Under the pieces are notes generated by a model, which saw only the letters and a list, made by a program, of their open reading frames with translations, did no database searches and was not told the origin of the DNA. Positions 11,582 through 20,647 of a DNA stretch of 64,000 nucleotides are shown here, piece after piece. Both the position numbers and the translations under genes were made by a program. How positions within the stretch are numbered: position 1 is the stretch's first letter; each line of letters starts with the position of its first letter. Source of the stretch: Hyphomicrobium sp. 12-62-95 (GTDB lineage: Bacteria > Pseudomonadota > Alphaproteobacteria > Rhizobiales > Hyphomicrobiaceae); contig NCCZ01000007.1 of assembly GCA_002279935.1 (NCBI GenBank), forward strand, positions 1 to 64,000, given 5' to 3'.

Positions 11582-12451
11582 ATGCCGCACCCACACGTTC
11601 TCCTTCTCACCGCCGATCCAGCATCCGGCGCACTCGACGAAAGCGTCGCCACGACCGTGCGCGCCCTCACCGGCACCCAAGGCCATTGGCTTAAACCCGA
11701 CGCGGCGTTTGAGGCTCTTATCGACAATCCCGCGCTACGCGATACCGTCGCCGCTTCGCTCGCACCGCGCCCCATCGACATCAACGCGCTGCCCCATGAA
11801 AGCCGCGTCAAACGCTTGCTCGTCGCCGACATGGAATCGACCATGATCGAGCAGGAGATGATCGACGAACTGGCCAGCCTCACCGGCCGCCGCGAGGAAA
11901 TGTCTGCCCTCACACTGGCCACCATGCGCGGCGAGATCGATTTCAAAACCTCGCTCTGCCACCGCGTCAACCTGCTCGCCGGCCTCACGAACGCTGACCT
12001 CGCCACCGTGGCCGCGCGCATCACCCTCATCCCCGGCGCCACAGCACTCGTCGCCACCATGAAAACCAACGGCGCGCTCTCCGCCCTCGTCTCCGGGGGG
12101 TTTACCGTCTTCGCAGAACCCGTCGCCCGCCAACTCGGCTTCGACCGCTGTTTCGCCAACACCCTCGACATCGAAAACGGCCGTCTCACCGGACGTCTCA
12201 CTGAGCCCATCCTCGACGCCGCCCAAAAACGCGACATCCTGTTAGGTCTTGCCACCGAACGGGGCCTCACCCCGGCTCAGGTCCTCGCCGTGGGAGACGG
12301 CGCCAATGACTTGCCCATGCTCCAAGCCGCCGGCCTCGGCGTCGCCTTCCGGGCCAAGCCTGCCGTCCGCACCGCCATGCGCGCCAGCCCCACCGGCGCG
12401 CTCATCGACCACGCCGGACTGGAAGCCCTATTGCATCTTCAGGGCTTGTAG
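11582..12451 (+). CDS. serB: Phosphoserine phosphatase
   Basis: The 289-residue HAD-family enzyme catalyses the last step of serine synthesis. An N-terminal ACT-like region of about 75 residues precedes the HAD core. Motif I reads ADMESTMI, motif II is in ALVSGGFTVF, and the metal-binding motif is VGDGANDLPML. In most SerB proteins motif I is D-x-D-x-T, so the second acid here is Glu instead of Asp. That position is the general acid/base, and the change is conservative but worth noting. The length and the rest of the sequence fit SerB well. The gene is divergent from miaA and followed by the antiporter gene 77 bases downstream. Confidence 0.93.
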   Translation: MPHPHVLLLTADPASGALDESVATTVRALTGTQGHWLKPDAAFEALIDNPALRDTVAASLAPRPIDINALPHESRVKRLLVADMESTMIEQEMIDELASLTGRREEMSALTLATMRGEIDFKTSLCHRVNLLAGLTNADLATVAARITLIPGATALVATMKTNGALSALVSGGFTVFAEPVARQLGFDRCFANTLDIENGRLTGRLTEPILDAAQKRDILLGLATERGLTPAQVLAVGDGANDLPMLQAAGLGVAFRAKPAVRTAMRASPTGALIDHAGLEALLHLQGL

Positions 12452-12528
12452 AAACCGCCGGACACGTCCAAGTGTTCGCCAACCGCCCAGGTGCGGCAGC
12501 GGCACTGGCTGAAAACGGGGAAAATCAC

Positions 12529-13536
12529 GTGACCGATATCGGATTGTTGCTCGGCGGGTTGGTGCTCCTCGTCATCGGCGGCGAGTTCCTCGTTCGCGGC
12601 GCCGTCGCCATCGCCGAGCGCTTCGGCATGTCGCCCCTGCTCATCGGCCTCACACTTGTTGGCTTTGGAACCTCGACGCCCGAACTCGTCACATCCGTTC
12701 AAGCCGCCATGGCCGGCTCCCCCGGCATCGCCGTCGGCAACATCGTCGGCTCCAACATCGCCAACATCCTGCTGATCCTTGGTCTCTCCGCCATCATCAC
12801 ACCCGTCGCCGTGCAATCCAACGCACTCCGCCGAGATGGCGTCGTGGTCATCCTCACCGCCCTCCTTTTCGTCCTCGTGTCCTACACCTACACGCTGGAT
12901 CGCGTCGCCGGCGTCATCTTCGTCGGCCTCCTTGCGGCGTACATCTATTATGCGTACCGCCAGGAAACCGTGCCCGCCGCCGCTTCCGACGGCCACACCT
13001 CAGCCTTCGAAAAAGCCGAGGCCTACGACGAACTCCATGACGGCCCCATCCGCCACCAAACCGAAACGAAGTCCTGGGCAGACAAACTCGGCCCCGTTGT
13101 GCCCCTCATCATGGCGCTCGGCGGCCTCGCCATCGTCGTCCTCGGCGGCAAGCTGCTCGTCGACGGCGCCATCGGCATCGCGCGCAGCTACGGCATGTCG
13201 GAGGCCGTCATCGGCCTCACCATCGTCGCCGTCGGCACGTCCATGCCCGAATTCGTCACGTCCGTTGTCGCCGCCATCCGCAAACACGGGGACGTCGCGC
13301 TCGGCAACATCATGGGCTCGAATATCTACAACATCCTCGGCATCGGCGGCGTCACGGCCCTCCTCTCGCCCACCGAAGTCCCAGCCGAAATCGCCAATTT
13401 CGACAATCTCGTCATGCTCGCCGCATGCGCGGCCATGTTCGCGTTTGCCTGGAGTGGCTATCGCATTAACCGCACAGAAGGCGCAGCCCTCCTCTCTGGC
13501 TACATCGCCTATATCTATGTGCTCTTGCCGAAGTAG
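12529..13536 (+). CDS. Calcium/sodium:cation antiporter (YrbG/CaCA family)
   Basis: A membrane protein of about 335 residues with two homologous halves, each carrying a signature alpha-repeat: GFGTSTPELVTS with GNIVGSNIANILLILG in the first, and AVGTSMPEFVTS with GNIMGSNIYNILGIGG in the second. About ten hydrophobic helices are visible, split by a charged cytoplasmic loop around residues 150-185. Members exchange Ca2+ or K+ for Na+ or H+ at the inner membrane. GTG at 12529 was chosen because a GGGGAA ribosome-binding site lies just upstream and the first helix starts right after it. The last 22 bases overlap the convergent downstream gene. Confidence 0.93.
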   Translation: MTDIGLLLGGLVLLVIGGEFLVRGAVAIAERFGMSPLLIGLTLVGFGTSTPELVTSVQAAMAGSPGIAVGNIVGSNIANILLILGLSAIITPVAVQSNALRRDGVVVILTALLFVLVSYTYTLDRVAGVIFVGLLAAYIYYAYRQETVPAAASDGHTSAFEKAEAYDELHDGPIRHQTETKSWADKLGPVVPLIMALGGLAIVVLGGKLLVDGAIGIARSYGMSEAVIGLTIVAVGTSMPEFVTSVVAAIRKHGDVALGNIMGSNIYNILGIGGVTALLSPTEVPAEIANFDNLVMLAACAAMFAFAWSGYRINRTEGAALLSGYIAYIYVLLPK

Positions 13537-14162
13537 CCTACCCACCAGGCCCGCACGCGTGCCGCGATCTCCTGAGCGCGCGGCTTGAAGCGCGCCCAAG
13601 CCTGCTTCAATTCAAGCCGCACGCGCGTCTTCACCATGCGTCCATAGCGCCAGACCCACGACGCGCGGATCTGCGCAAACAACCGGTCCTTCCACGGCAT
13701 GAACCAGTTGTAAGCGCGCGCAAACCACGCGATCTGCATCAACGCTGGCCGCGCCAGCATGAACAGCCGCGCCACCAGCGCCGTCGAGGCAATCTTCGCA
13801 ACAATGAACGTCACCGTCGCGGTCGCCACTTTGCCCTGAGCAAGAAGCCACATCGCCGCCAGCTTCACCGGAAACAAGATCGCCGTCGGCAGCGCGAATA
13901 CGAGCAGCGCCCCATAAGGCGGCAGCCGCGCGATCAAGTCTTCGAGTTTGGCAACGATACGAAAGCGCGCGAGCCAAGCCAGCGCCTCCGAGAGCGGCTT
14001 CCACCCCCACTCCTCGAACAGAACGATCAGCGCGGCAATAATCTGCAACGCCATCATCAGCGGCGGCTTCAGCACCGACCAGACGAGAAACCAAAGCACG
14101 CGCAAGCCCGCCACAACGAGCCGCGCGCCCTCCCTCACCAACGTACCAAGTTGTGCCAGCAT
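13515..14162 (-). CDS. Membrane protein of unknown function
   Basis: About 215 residues, unassigned. Two hydrophobic regions near the N-terminus (VVAGLRVLWFLVWSVL and MMALQIIAALIVLF) and one or two more in the middle (ALLVFALPTAILFPVKLAAMWLLA and TVTFIVAKIASTALVARLFML) indicate three or four membrane passes. The last 60 residues are rich in Arg, Lys and Trp and are probably cytoplasmic. The start at 14162 (MLAQLGTLV) is the first ATG; a TTG at 14204 would add 14 residues. Its 3' end overlaps the convergent antiporter gene by 22 bases, so antisense effects between the two transcripts are likely. Confidence 0.75.
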   Translation of the reverse strand: MLAQLGTLVREGARLVVAGLRVLWFLVWSVLKPPLMMALQIIAALIVLFEEWGWKPLSEALAWLARFRIVAKLEDLIARLPPYGALLVFALPTAILFPVKLAAMWLLAQGKVATATVTFIVAKIASTALVARLFMLARPALMQIAWFARAYNWFMPWKDRLFAQIRASWVWRYGRMVKTRVRLELKQAWARFKPRAQEIAARVRAWWVGYFGKST

Positions 14163-14231
14163 TGAACCCAGCCCGCCACCAAACCGGCGGCCAGCATAAG
14201 GCAAACCCCTCAGTCACGGGTTAATCCGCGC

Positions 14232-16193
14232 TCACAGTCCTTTGGGCAAAACGGTGTCCTGCGCCCGGAGCGCACCCATGCGCTCGGCCTCTTCCAGCGC
14301 CAGCGCCAGTTCCTCGCGCGCCTTCTCCGCTTGCCGCTGCCGGCTCCACAGGCTCGCATAAAGCCCGTCCTTGGCGATCAGTTCGGCATGCGTTCCCTGC
14401 TCGACGAGTTCCCCCTTATCGAGCACGATGATGTTGTCCGCATGCACGATTGTCGAAAGCCGGTGCGCGATAACGAGCGTCGTCCGGTCCTTGGTCGCCC
14501 GGTCGAGTGCGTCCTGGATTTCCTTCTCCGTATGGCTGTCGAGCGCGCTCGTCGCCTCGTCGAGCATCAGGATCGGCGGCGCCTTCAACAGCGTCCGCGC
14601 AATGGCGACCCGCTGCTTCTCGCCCCCGGAAAGTTTCAATCCCCGCTCGCCTACCATGGTCTTATAACCTTGCGGCAGCGTCTGCACGAACTCGTCGATC
14701 TGCGCGATCTTTGCAGCCGAGATCACGTCCTCGTCGCTGGCGTCGGGACGGCCGTAGCGAATGTTGTAGAGGATCGTGTCGTTGAACAGCACCGTATCCT
14801 GCGGCACCACCCCTATTGCTGCCCGCAAGGATTTCTGCGTCACGTCGCGAATATCCTGACCGTCAATCGTCACCGCGCCCGACTGGATATCGTAGAATCG
14901 GAATAGGATGCGCGAGATCGTCGACTTGCCAGCACCCGACGGCCCGACGATCGCCACCATCTTCCCCGCCGGCACCTCGAACGAGACGTTTTTCAAAATC
15001 GCCCGGTCCGGCTCATAGGCAAACGACACATTATCGAACCGGATTTCGCCACTCCGCACCACCAGCGGCTTGGAGCCGGGACGATCTTGCACCTCCGCGC
15101 TCTCACCCAGAAGCGAGAACATCGTCTCCAGATCGACCAGTCCCTGTTTGATTTCGCGATACACCATGCCCATGAAATTGAGCGGCATATAAAGCTGGAT
15201 CATCATCGCGTTGATCATCACGAAGTCGCCGATGGTGTGCGTCCCCGCGATCACGCCGCGCGCCGCCAGCCACATCACGATCGTCATGCCGACCGTGAAA
15301 ATCAGCGCCTGCCCCGTGTTGAGCGTCCCCAGCGACGCATAAGTCTTCACCGCCGCGATCTCATAGCGCTTCATCGCGCCATCGAACCGCCGCGCTTCGA
15401 CCTCCTCGTTACCGAAATATTTCACGGTCTCGAAGTTCAAAAGGCTATCGATGGCCTTGGTATTCGCATCCGTGTCGCTGTCGTTCATCTCGCGCCGGAT
15501 CGCGATGCGCTTTTCCGACGCCGCAAACGTGAACCACATGTAGGCAACGATAGTAACCAGCAGAATGATCACGTACCCGAAGTTGAAAAAATAGGTCAGC
15601 AGCACGCACACGAGGATGAGTTCCAGCGCGGTGGGCGCCAGCTGCAAAATCCCCATCCGCATGATGAGGTCGACACCCCGCGTCCCCCGCTCGATTACGC
15701 GCGACAGCCCGCCCGTCCGCCGCTCCAGATGGAACCGCAGCGACAGCTTATGCAGATGCTCGAACGTCCGGTTGTTGAGCGACCGTACCGCATGCTGCCC
15801 CACCTTCGTGAACAGCACATCGCGCACCTGGTTCAACCCCATCGCCAGCACGCGGCCGACGCCGTAAATCAGAATGAGCAGCGACGCGCCCATCGCCAAT
15901 TCCCCCGCGCCCAGCGTATTCGGCGTCGGCGCATCCGCCGTCAGCCAATCGGTGGTGTATTTGAAAATCACAGGGATCGAGATCGTCACGAGCTTGGCCA
16001 GCACCAGCATCACGAACGCCAGCGCCACATTAAACCGCAAATCCGGACGCCCCTCCGGCCACACGAACGGCAAAAGGCCTTTGAAAACCGTCCAATGATC
16101 CGCGTTGTTTGCAAGCCCGAGAAGATTCGGGCTCTCGCCCTTCGCGTTGGCAGCATGCGGGGACACGCGCGGCGTCGTGATCGGTGCATTCAT
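14232..16193 (-). CDS. Atm1-type ABC exporter (fused permease and ATPase)
   Basis: A 653-residue half transporter. The N-terminal six-helix ABC transmembrane domain contains MWFTFAASEKRIAIRREMN and FETVKYFGNEEVEARRF, a stretch highly typical of Atm1/HMT1 proteins. The C-terminal ATPase has Walker A (GPSGAGKSTISR), the signature LSGGEKQRVAIAR, Walker B (ILMLDEATSALD) and the switch histidine in VIAHRLST. In mitochondria and alphaproteobacteria, relatives export glutathione-linked sulfur species or metal-glutathione conjugates, which supports iron-sulfur cluster balance and metal tolerance. It would work as a homodimer in the inner membrane. It stands alone, with a 181-base gap upstream. Confidence 0.94.
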   Translation of the reverse strand: MNAPITTPRVSPHAANAKGESPNLLGLANNADHWTVFKGLLPFVWPEGRPDLRFNVALAFVMLVLAKLVTISIPVIFKYTTDWLTADAPTPNTLGAGELAMGASLLILIYGVGRVLAMGLNQVRDVLFTKVGQHAVRSLNNRTFEHLHKLSLRFHLERRTGGLSRVIERGTRGVDLIMRMGILQLAPTALELILVCVLLTYFFNFGYVIILLVTIVAYMWFTFAASEKRIAIRREMNDSDTDANTKAIDSLLNFETVKYFGNEEVEARRFDGAMKRYEIAAVKTYASLGTLNTGQALIFTVGMTIVMWLAARGVIAGTHTIGDFVMINAMMIQLYMPLNFMGMVYREIKQGLVDLETMFSLLGESAEVQDRPGSKPLVVRSGEIRFDNVSFAYEPDRAILKNVSFEVPAGKMVAIVGPSGAGKSTISRILFRFYDIQSGAVTIDGQDIRDVTQKSLRAAIGVVPQDTVLFNDTILYNIRYGRPDASDEDVISAAKIAQIDEFVQTLPQGYKTMVGERGLKLSGGEKQRVAIARTLLKAPPILMLDEATSALDSHTEKEIQDALDRATKDRTTLVIAHRLSTIVHADNIIVLDKGELVEQGTHAELIAKDGLYASLWSRQRQAEKAREELALALEEAERMGALRAQDTVLPKGL

Positions 16194-16374
16194 GGTGTGC
16201 GTGGGCCCTAGGTCTGTGCGTCTGTGGGTGCGCGGCCGACAGCGCGCGAAGAGAGAACGGCTTGGCCAGTGAAACTTACCAGTGAACCTTAGCGGCGGCT
16301 TCGCGCAACTTCCACCGGTCTATGGACGCAACCGATGCGGCGCATCACTTTGACGGCGACACTTGGCCGCTACA

Positions 16375-17730
16375 TCATCCGCGCCGCCCCGGCAGGCGCA
16401 GGGCGAGGCACGGCCGCACGATATGCGGGCTCGACATCCGCTTACGATTGACTTTGTAAATCCGCGGGTAGGCCGTGCCCGCCCCATAAAACCGCTCCGC
16501 GATATCCCACAAGGTATCGTCTGCACCGGTCACATACCAGCGCCGCCCCTTGCGTGTGATCACCCGGCCTTCCGCGCAGCGTCCGGACATCCTGCTTCGG
16601 CGCGAGGGCTTCTCGGCCGCGTCGTCTTGGTCCGTCGCCTCTGCCACGCGCTCCTCAACCTGGGACGTCCCCTCGCGTTTTCGCTTCTTCTCACCCGGCA
16701 AGTAAAAGCGCTCTAGCGTGATCGCCGCCTTTTGTTGGTTCGGAACCCGCGCCGCCTTTGCACGGTCGGCCTCTTCGCGCGCTTTCTTCAGCCGCTCCAT
16801 GTCGTCCGCGATCTTCCGGTCATACTCGGCCTTGCGGCGCGCGATCTCTTCGGCCTGCTTTTGCTTGGCAGCCTCCGCCTTGCGCGCCTTGTCTTCGGCC
16901 GCCTGCGCCTCCCGCGCTTTGCGCACGGTGTCCGCCTCCGCCAGATCGATCCGCCGTGCCTCCGCCGCGGCCCGTTCCTTGGCAATGGTCTGAGCCGCGT
17001 CCGCTGCAGTGGCGTCGCGCGCGCGATCCTGGCTCGTAGCAGCAGGCTCGGCCGGCGCCGGCTCTAATGCGCCAACACCCAGTTTGCTGACAACCTCTTC
17101 GCGGTATCCGCGCGCCGACCGCTTCAACCATTCGATCACAACCGCAACCGGCCCCTCACGCTCCGGCGCCGCCTGGTCCTTCCCGGGTTGTGGCGCAGCA
17201 TCAGCCTCCGGAGATGCCGCACGGCGCGTCACATCGTCGAACGCTTCGCCTGCGGCCTGCGCCAACTCTTCCGCACGCCGCCGCGTCGCCCGCTCCGGAT
17301 CACCCGTGACACCGTCATACGCAACAACAGCCTGTGCCCCGGTCTCCGAAGGAATGGCAATCCGAATTTCATCGCCCGAAGCGACAAGGCCCATCGGTGC
17401 GGCCCGCGCCTCCGCTCGGATCTGATGCGTCCCCGGTTTCAGCCCGTCCTTCAGCGCCACACGCCAGCGCCCGTTTGCGGACACGGCCGCCTCGCCGAGC
17501 GCCGATCCGCCCGACATGAGCAGCACCACGTCGCCAGGCTTACCCTCGCCTTCGATGTTGGCCACGCCCTTGTCGCCAACGATCACCTTTTCAATGGTCG
17601 GCGGCGCAGCCTCCGCAACCGTCTGCGGGTGCGCAGCCGGTGCGCCAAAGCCGAAACCGAACGCCGCAAGCGCCACGGCTACGGCGAACCGTCCCGTCCG
17701 GCACTGCGCCCGATATGATGTCCCGTTCAT
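16375..17730 (-). CDS. LysM-domain envelope protein with long coiled coil
   Basis: About 451 residues. A signal peptide (MNGTSYRAQ, hydrophobic core, cleavage near AAHPQT) is followed by an Ig-like or bacterial carbohydrate-binding-like beta region (IEKVIVGDKGVANIEGE). Residues around 195-360 form a highly charged Ala/Lys/Glu/Arg-rich coiled coil. The C-terminal LysM domain (WYVTGADDTLWDIAERFYG through the VRPCLALRLP strand) should bind peptidoglycan. The overall plan, Ig-like plus coiled coil plus LysM, is common among alphaproteobacterial proteins annotated as LysM peptidoglycan-binding. The ATG at 17730 fits the signal peptide. It is divergent from the LOG-family gene, and the 212-base gap should hold both promoters. 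Confidence 0.87.
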   Translation of the reverse strand: MNGTSYRAQCRTGRFAVAVALAAFGFGFGAPAAHPQTVAEAAPPTIEKVIVGDKGVANIEGEGKPGDVVLLMSGGSALGEAAVSANGRWRVALKDGLKPGTHQIRAEARAAPMGLVASGDEIRIAIPSETGAQAVVAYDGVTGDPERATRRRAEELAQAAGEAFDDVTRRAASPEADAAPQPGKDQAAPEREGPVAVVIEWLKRSARGYREEVVSKLGVGALEPAPAEPAATSQDRARDATAADAAQTIAKERAAAEARRIDLAEADTVRKAREAQAAEDKARKAEAAKQKQAEEIARRKAEYDRKIADDMERLKKAREEADRAKAARVPNQQKAAITLERFYLPGEKKRKREGTSQVEERVAEATDQDDAAEKPSRRSRMSGRCAEGRVITRKGRRWYVTGADDTLWDIAERFYGAGTAYPRIYKVNRKRMSSPHIVRPCLALRLPGRRG

Positions 17731-17942
17731 GGCCTTCGCCCTTGTCGCAACCACGGCCGGCTGATCTTGCGGCAACAATGCCCGCCCTAGGGCTCTTCTG
17801 TTATAAGTCCGTGACAAACCTTAGGCACGACAGGCCTGCTGGTAAAAGTCCGGGATCTTCAAGCTCCCGCACCGTCGGCCTCGATTTTGTCGGGCTGAGC
17901 ACCCATGTTATCGGGCCGGGACGCATCAAGAGACGACAAACG

Positions 17943-18629
17943 ATGACAAAACACAAATCGCACAGCCGCAAAGCCACCAACGGCGCGTTAACCCTGAATC
18001 AGCCGAGAGACCCCTCGCAGTCCCATCCGCACGGCCCGGCGCGCTCCGTTTGCGTCTATTGCGGGTCCGGCCACGGAGCCAATCCAGCCTACGCCGAAAG
18101 CGCCCGCATTCTCGGCCAGTCGCTCGCAAAATCGGGCCTAGGTCTCGTTTACGGCGGCGGCAGCCTCGGCCTCATGGGCGAGGTCGCCCGCGCCACACTG
18201 GAAGCCGGCGGCCACGTCACCGGCATCATCCCCGCGTTTTTGACCGAACGTGAGCATATGCTCAAGGACGTGAACGACCTGATCGTCACGCGCGACATGC
18301 ACGAACGCAAGCAATTGATGTTCGATCACGCATCCGCCTTCGTCGCCCTGCCCGGCGGCATCGGCACGCTGGAAGAACTGGTCGAACAGCTCACATGGTC
18401 GCAACTCGGCCGCCACGCCAAGCCCATCGTCGTCGCCAATATCGCGAACTTCTGGACGCCGTTCCTCAATCTGCTGTCGCACATGCGCGGCGAAACCTTC
18501 ATTCGTCCCGGCCTCGAAGTGGGCTTCACCGTCGTCGACGACGCAACGGAAATCGTTCCCGCGATCCTGGCCGGCCTGACACCGGATCGCCCCACCGCCA
18601 ACGATGACGCTGTGCTCGCCAAGTTCTAA
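17943..18629 (+). CDS. LOG family protein (cytokinin-riboside monophosphate phosphoribohydrolase type)
   Basis: A 228-residue Rossmann-fold protein of the LOG (TIGR00730) family. The substrate-binding motifs YGGGSLGLMGEVA and PGGIGTLEEL are intact, with the catalytic Glu and Arg positions present (HERKQLMFDHA). Characterised members cleave N6-modified AMP or plain nucleoside monophosphates to the base and ribose 5-phosphate. An older annotation as lysine decarboxylase is wrong for this family. A hydrophilic N-terminal tail of about 35 residues precedes the fold. The start at 17943 follows an AAGAGACGACAAACG leader. It is followed by the M48 protease gene 148 bases downstream across a large inverted repeat. 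Confidence 0.93.
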   Translation: MTKHKSHSRKATNGALTLNQPRDPSQSHPHGPARSVCVYCGSGHGANPAYAESARILGQSLAKSGLGLVYGGGSLGLMGEVARATLEAGGHVTGIIPAFLTEREHMLKDVNDLIVTRDMHERKQLMFDHASAFVALPGGIGTLEELVEQLTWSQLGRHAKPIVVANIANFWTPFLNLLSHMRGETFIRPGLEVGFTVVDDATEIVPAILAGLTPDRPTANDDAVLAKF

Positions 18630-18696
18630 ATCGGCGAACCCACGCCGCTAGCCCGTGCTGGAATAAAGTTCAACGCGCTACCGTTCTTCCAACGCA

Positions 18697-18759
18697 GTGG
18701 CGCGGTCATCTTTCCGCTTGCCCCGGTGGCGGGCATGTGTCCGCCGTTGACCGCGCCAC
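18697..18759. repeat. 12-bp inverted repeat before the M48 protease gene
   Basis: Perfect 12-base arms, GTGGCGCGGTCA at 18697-18708 and TGACCGCGCCAC at 18748-18759, enclose 39 bases that themselves can fold through GGCGG and CCGCC. It ends 18 bases before the protease ATG, so the structure would sit in the mRNA leader. It could be a regulatory hairpin, or a terminator without a T run for the LOG gene. Confidence 0.5.
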
Positions 18760-18777
18760 CCCCCTCACGAGGCCCCG

Positions 18778-19770
18778 ATGGCAACCACCGTGCGTTCACG
18801 ATTGGACTTCGCCCCGGCCCCGGCGTCGTTGCCGCGCCTCTCGCACAACATCCCCCATGCCCTTACCTTGCTCGTGGCACTCGGCATCACGGCCGGCTTC
18901 AGCGCCTACCTGCTCTTCGGCATCGTCGGCATCGCGGCGGCGGCGCTGATCGTCATCGGCCTTGCTGTGGCCGCCCCCAAAGTACCGGCCGAAACCATGA
19001 TGCGGCTCTACTCCGCCCGGCGCCTTCCCACCGACGAGACCCAGCTCTCAAGCCTCATCGAAGTCCTCGCCTGGCGCGCTGGTCTGCCGCAAACGCCGAG
19101 CCTTTATCTGATCCCCAGCCTGACGCTGAACGCCTTCGCGACCGGCACGATCGATCGCCCCGCCATCGCCATATCCGAAGGCCTCGTCCGCCGCCTCTCC
19201 ATGCGCGAACTGGCCGGTGTCATCGCCCATGAAATGAGCCACATCCGAAATGGCGATCTCTGGATCATGGGCCTTGCCGACGTCGCCGCGCGCCTGATCC
19301 ACAGCCTCGCCTTCGTCGCTCTGGCCCTGCTGGCATATAATGCCTTTGCCTATCTCACCGGCGCCGAATTGGTCTCCTGGCTCGCCATCGCGGCACTCTA
19401 TGTCTCGCCGGCCGCCCTCAATCTGCTCCAACTGGCCATGTCCCGCGCCCGCGAGTTCGAGGCCGATCGTCTCGCCGTGGCCCTGACCGGCGACCCCATC
19501 GGCCTCGCCTCCGCCCTCAATCGCGTCGACATCCTCACCGGCCATATCTGGGAAGATTTAACGCCGCCCATGGCCGCTCGGCGCGTGCCTTTGCCGTCAC
19601 TACTGCGGACCCATCCTCCGGCGGCTGCCCGTGTCGCCCGTCTGCAGGAACTGGCCGAGACCCATGGCCCCTCTCCCCTGATCATCGTCGAAAAGCCCTA
19701 CGTCTCCCTCGTCGGCATGGGCCCCGCCTCATTGCGGCCACGCTATCGCTTCCCAGGCCTCTGGTACTGA
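18778..19770 (+). CDS. M48 family (HtpX-like) zinc metalloprotease
   Basis: A 330-residue membrane-bound metalloprotease. The zinc motif is HEMSH in GVIAHEMSHIRNGD, and the third ligand is the Glu of AREFEADRLAV. Two membrane helices near the N-terminus (ALTLLVALGITAGFSAYLLF and IAAAALIVIGLAVAA) and two after the HExxH motif place the active site on the cytoplasmic side, as for HtpX. HtpX-type proteases remove misfolded inner-membrane proteins under stress. The sequence diverges from classical HtpX, so a neutral M48 call is safer than htpX. A long inverted repeat lies directly upstream. Confidence 0.88.
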   Translation: MATTVRSRLDFAPAPASLPRLSHNIPHALTLLVALGITAGFSAYLLFGIVGIAAAALIVIGLAVAAPKVPAETMMRLYSARRLPTDETQLSSLIEVLAWRAGLPQTPSLYLIPSLTLNAFATGTIDRPAIAISEGLVRRLSMRELAGVIAHEMSHIRNGDLWIMGLADVAARLIHSLAFVALALLAYNAFAYLTGAELVSWLAIAALYVSPAALNLLQLAMSRAREFEADRLAVALTGDPIGLASALNRVDILTGHIWEDLTPPMAARRVPLPSLLRTHPPAAARVARLQELAETHGPSPLIIVEKPYVSLVGMGPASLRPRYRFPGLWY

Positions 19771-19949
19771 ATCGAATTCGCGCTCACACTCCGTGAACCT
19801 GAGTGAGTCTCACTGAGTCGGCATTCATCGCGCGTTCAGAACCCCGCCCCCATACTGCCTGATTGAGACGATCTCACTGCGCGCCCGGCCGTCTGCGCGA
19901 TTCTCGCGCCGCAACGGCTGCCCGCGAAACGCAACAACAGGAGCCCGCG

Positions 19950-20402
19950 ATGGCACCTCAGCACATGATCCGTCCGAACACGCTGCGCATCTCAGCCCTT
20001 GCTCTGGCCGCCCTCTCTCTGGGCCCGCTGTCGGCCCCGGCGGACGCTCAGACCGTGTATCGCGAATACGAAGACGGCACTGTTGAAACCCTGCCCGGCG
20101 ATGGACGTGATCTGTCCGCCGCGCCCCTTCGCCGTCCGCCCCCGCGCGCCTTCGACGAGGAAGAGGACGAACGCTTCGAACGCGAAGACGACGATGATAA
20201 CGACGACGATGACCAGGACGACGACGAGGATGACCGCGACCGCCAGGGCATCCTCGATCTCGCTCCCGATCGCCCCACAGCTGAAGCCGATACCCCCGAC
20301 AGGTCTGCCCCCTATCGCCCCGAATTACCGCGCAAAGCTCCGGTGCCGCCCCCGTCGGTCGATGCCAAGCCCGCCGACAACGCCTGGAAGCCGGCCCTCT
20401 AA
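19950..20402 (+). CDS. Exported protein with a very acidic low-complexity segment
   Basis: A 150-residue protein with a signal peptide (MAPQHMIRPNTLRIS, hydrophobic core, cleavage near SAPADAQ). A short conserved-looking part (TVYREYEDGTVETLPGDGRD) is followed by about 30 residues made almost wholly of Asp and Glu (around residues 70-100) and a Pro/Ala-rich tail. Such a segment could bind Ca2+ or be disordered; no family is recognised. The start has a good CAGGAG ribosome-binding site. Upstream at 19802-19814 there is a 13-base palindrome (AGTGAG-T-CTCACT) that could be an operator. Confidence 0.7.
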   Translation: MAPQHMIRPNTLRISALALAALSLGPLSAPADAQTVYREYEDGTVETLPGDGRDLSAAPLRRPPPRAFDEEEDERFEREDDDDNDDDDQDDDEDDRDRQGILDLAPDRPTAEADTPDRSAPYRPELPRKAPVPPPSVDAKPADNAWKPAL

Positions 20403-20534
20403 GAAACCGGTCCTCTAAACCAAACTCGGGGACGGGTCGCCACGCCCCGTTGCGCCCGTCCACGCCGTCACGTACAGCGGACGGCATGACCCGCGACGCG
20501 CCAACAATATCCTCGGCCAAGGCTGAGCCCGACG

Positions 20535-20637
20535 CCCACACCGGCCTGCCGAGTGTGGGGCAACATGACCCTGCCCACATCGGCCTGCCGAGTGTGGGGC
20601 AACATGACCCTGCCCACACCGGCCTGCCGAGTGTGGG
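20535..20637. repeat. Three tandem hairpin repeats at the start of meaB
   Basis: Three copies of a 25-base palindrome occur at 20535-20559, 20574-20598 and 20613-20637, with a strict 39-base period. Each has CCCACAC and GTGTGGG arms around an 11-base loop that can itself pair (GGC with GCC); the second copy has one arm mismatch. Because the period is a multiple of three, the array stays open in the meaB frame and would encode repeats of HTGLPSVGQHDPA. They look like palindromic repeat insertions rather than protein-driven repeats. Confidence 0.85.
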
Positions 20638-20647
20638 CCAGCACGAC

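Noticed and set aside
20535..20637. Tandem repeats as a CRISPR array
   Set aside because: The 39-base period has near-identical content between hairpins, so there are no unique spacers, and no cas genes are present.
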